A stretch of DNA of 64,000 bases from Shimia sp040225985 (GTDB lineage Bacteria; Pseudomonadota; Alphaproteobacteria; Rhodobacterales; Rhodobacteraceae), in contig NZ_JBBPEU010000003.1 of the NCBI RefSeq assembly GCF_040225985.1, positions 1 through 64,000 on the forward strand. The letters are read 5' to 3'. Below the pieces are notes generated by a model. It searched no databases. It was not told the DNA's origin and was given only the letters and a program-made list of their open reading frames with translations. The stretch's first letter is position 1; each line of letters starts with the position of its first letter. A program made the translations under genes and the position numbers. Below, one piece after another: positions 62,637 through 64,000 of the stretch.

Positions 62637-62650
62637 AATTTGATCAAATT
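62637..62650. promoter_or_regulatory. Palindromic operator candidate upstream of the agmatinase gene
   Basis: AATTTGATCAAATT is a perfect 14-base palindrome, ending 11 bases upstream of the ATG, in or just after the promoter region. The core TTTGATCAAA resembles sites of Lrp/AsnC-type and some other small regulators. Confidence 0.5.
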
Positions 62651-62724
62651 CTGAACAAGACAGGAGCCCCCGTCAAGTCAAACCGCAAGCCCGCACTTTT
62701 TCTTGGGACAAATACCTCGGGGGT

Positions 62725-62743
62725 CCGGGGGCAGCGCCCCCGG
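62725..62743. repeat. GC-rich hairpin (CCGGGGGC/GCCCCCGG) after the M20 gene
   Basis: An 8-bp stem with an AGC loop lies 47 bases beyond the M20 stop on the minus strand, next to the short motif ACAAATACCTCGGGGG. No T-tract is adjacent, so termination is uncertain. Confidence 0.5.
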
Positions 62744-62789
62744 GGCTCACTGCGGTCCGGCGGCAGCGTCCCCATTCCGGCCTGCCCCC

Positions 62790-63950
62790 TCAGACCGGCT
62801 GGGCCGTCTCGACCAGCCGCGCGAAAAACGACGCGCCGACCGGCGAAATCTCGTCGTTGAAATCATAGTTCGGATTGTGCAACCCCGCGCCCGGCCCCTG
62901 GCCGAGAAACAGATAGGCCCCGGGCCGCGCCTGCAGCATATAGGCAAAATCCTCGGCGCCCATTTCCTTGCCCGTATTGTCCTGCACCGCGTGATCGCCC
63001 GAAATCTCGCGCGCTACATCTGCGGCAAATCCCACTTTTGCCGGATCATTGACCGTTGCGGGATAGCCGCGCTCGTAGCGCAGCGTGGCGCTCACGTCGA
63101 AACTGGCGCCATGGCCTGCCACGATCTGTTCCATGCGACGGATGATCATGTCTTGCACCTCGGGCTCGAAGGTGCGCACGGTTCCGTTCAGATAGGCCGT
63201 GTCGGGGATCACGTTATCGGTACTGCCGCTATGGACCTGCGTCACAGACACCACGGCCTCTTGCCGCGTGTCGTGATTGCGGCTGATGATGGTCTGGAAG
63301 GCCTGCGCAATGGCAATCGCGGCGACCACCGGATCGGCAGTCTCTTGCGGATAGGCGCCATGTCCGCCGCGCCCCTGAATATCGACGTGGAATTCGTCTA
63401 CCGCAGCCATGATCGGCCCCGGCGTGGTATAGAAATGGCCGGTTTCGATCTCGGGCACATTATGCAGCGCATAGACCTGATCAATGCCGAACCGGTCCAT
63501 GATGCCTTCCTCGACCATCACACCGGCCCCGCCGCCGCCTTCTTCGGCGGGCTGAAAGATCAGCGCCACGCGCCCCGAGAAATTGCGCGTTTCGGCCAGA
63601 TATTTCGCAGCCCCCAGCAACATCGTGGTGTGCCCGTCATGGCCGCAGGCATGCATCGCCCCCGGCACGGTGGAAGCATGGTCCAGCCCCGTGGTTTCGG
63701 GCATGGGCAGCGCGTCCATATCGGCGCGCAGCCCGATCGTGCCGCCCGCGCCCTGCCCGTTCACAATGGCCACCACGCCGGACGTCGCGATGCCTTCGTG
63801 AATTTCGTCTACACCGAAGTCGCGCAACCGATCCACCACGAAGCGCGCGGTTTTATGACAGTCAAATTCCAGTTCGGGATGGGCGTGCAGGTGCCGCCGC
63901 CAGGTTTTCATCTCGTCTGCATAGGCGGCAATGCGATTGAGCACAGGCAT
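62790..63950 (-). CDS. M20 family amidohydrolase (hippurate hydrolase/aminoacylase type)
   Basis: The 386-residue enzyme starts at an ATG at 63950, giving MPVLNRIAAYADEMKTWRRHLHAHPELEF. Metal-site residues are C102 and H104 in HACGHDGHTT, the glutamate pair in FQPAEEGGGG, and a histidine in EIETGHF. Family members hydrolyse N-acyl amino acids, hippurate or indole-conjugates; the substrate is not clear. The frame is open upstream to 63995. Confidence 0.9.
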   Translation of the reverse strand: MPVLNRIAAYADEMKTWRRHLHAHPELEFDCHKTARFVVDRLRDFGVDEIHEGIATSGVVAIVNGQGAGGTIGLRADMDALPMPETTGLDHASTVPGAMHACGHDGHTTMLLGAAKYLAETRNFSGRVALIFQPAEEGGGGAGVMVEEGIMDRFGIDQVYALHNVPEIETGHFYTTPGPIMAAVDEFHVDIQGRGGHGAYPQETADPVVAAIAIAQAFQTIISRNHDTRQEAVVSVTQVHSGSTDNVIPDTAYLNGTVRTFEPEVQDMIIRRMEQIVAGHGASFDVSATLRYERGYPATVNDPAKVGFAADVAREISGDHAVQDNTGKEMGAEDFAYMLQARPGAYLFLGQGPGAGLHNPNYDFNDEISPVGASFFARLVETAQPV

Positions 63951-64000
63951 GGGGTGGACTCCGGGTTGGGCTTCATCTGATATGCAACTGAACACCGGAA

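Overview
The window looks like chromosomal DNA of a marine alphaproteobacterium of the family Rhodobacteraceae (Roseobacter-type). The signs are GC-rich coding sequence, the gene order phoR-pstS-pstC-pstA-pstB-phoU-phoB with long PstA and PstC proteins, a class II DAHP synthase, PAS_5, DUF4167 and IalB family proteins, and an aerobe-type reductive dehalogenase fused to its own reductase. I see no transposase, integrase, phage gene or CRISPR array. The family assignment is inference from gene content; no 16S gene is present.

Layout. 1-6.1 kb: the N-terminal part of a large RTX-type calcium-binding secreted protein runs off the left edge on the minus strand; it is divergent from three overlapping plus-strand genes (membrane protein, sialidase-like Asp-box protein, membrane protein). 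6.1-13.4 kb: the complete phosphate-starvation locus on the minus strand, with a three-unit Pho box before pstS. 13.6-21.1 kb: gamma-carbonic-anhydrase-like protein, gmk, yicC, a PAS_5 protein, class II DAHP synthase, a GlxA/AraC regulator, two tandem paralogous secreted proteins and a soluble sugar dehydrogenase. 21.3-26.9 kb: a branched-chain amino acid type ABC importer operon with an extra small secreted protein inside it. 27-34.8 kb: a HerA-like ATPase, an intergenic region with two candidate small RNAs, IalB, an lpxD-acp-KAS cluster for lipid A acylation, an L,D-transpeptidase and a DUF882 peptidase.

34.9-41.9 kb is the most unusual part. A membrane cytochrome b and a membrane-anchored octaheme cytochrome c are divergent from a 1066-residue reductive dehalogenase. 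That enzyme carries two 4Fe-4S motifs and a C-terminal FMN/NAD(P)H/2Fe-2S reductase. A perfect FNR-type site lies between the divergent promoters, suggesting control of one or both units by low oxygen. An orphan EnvZ-like histidine kinase ends tail-to-tail with the dehalogenase gene.

42-64 kb is mostly housekeeping: a metallo-hydrolase, two identical tandem tRNA-Asn genes, a 40-residue Pro/Lys-rich small ORF, a sulfotransferase, a TfoX-like protein, ndk, an ABC-F ATPase, marC, a retropepsin-like protease, holC-pepA, the outer-membrane biogenesis operon lptF-lptG-lptD-surA-pdxA-rsmA, DUF4167, prfA-prmC, two small envelope proteins, an agmatinase-family gene behind a perfect palindrome, and an M20 amidohydrolase.

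Starts were chosen from ribosome-binding sites, overlaps with neighbours and family length; where this differs from the longest open frame it is stated in the entry.
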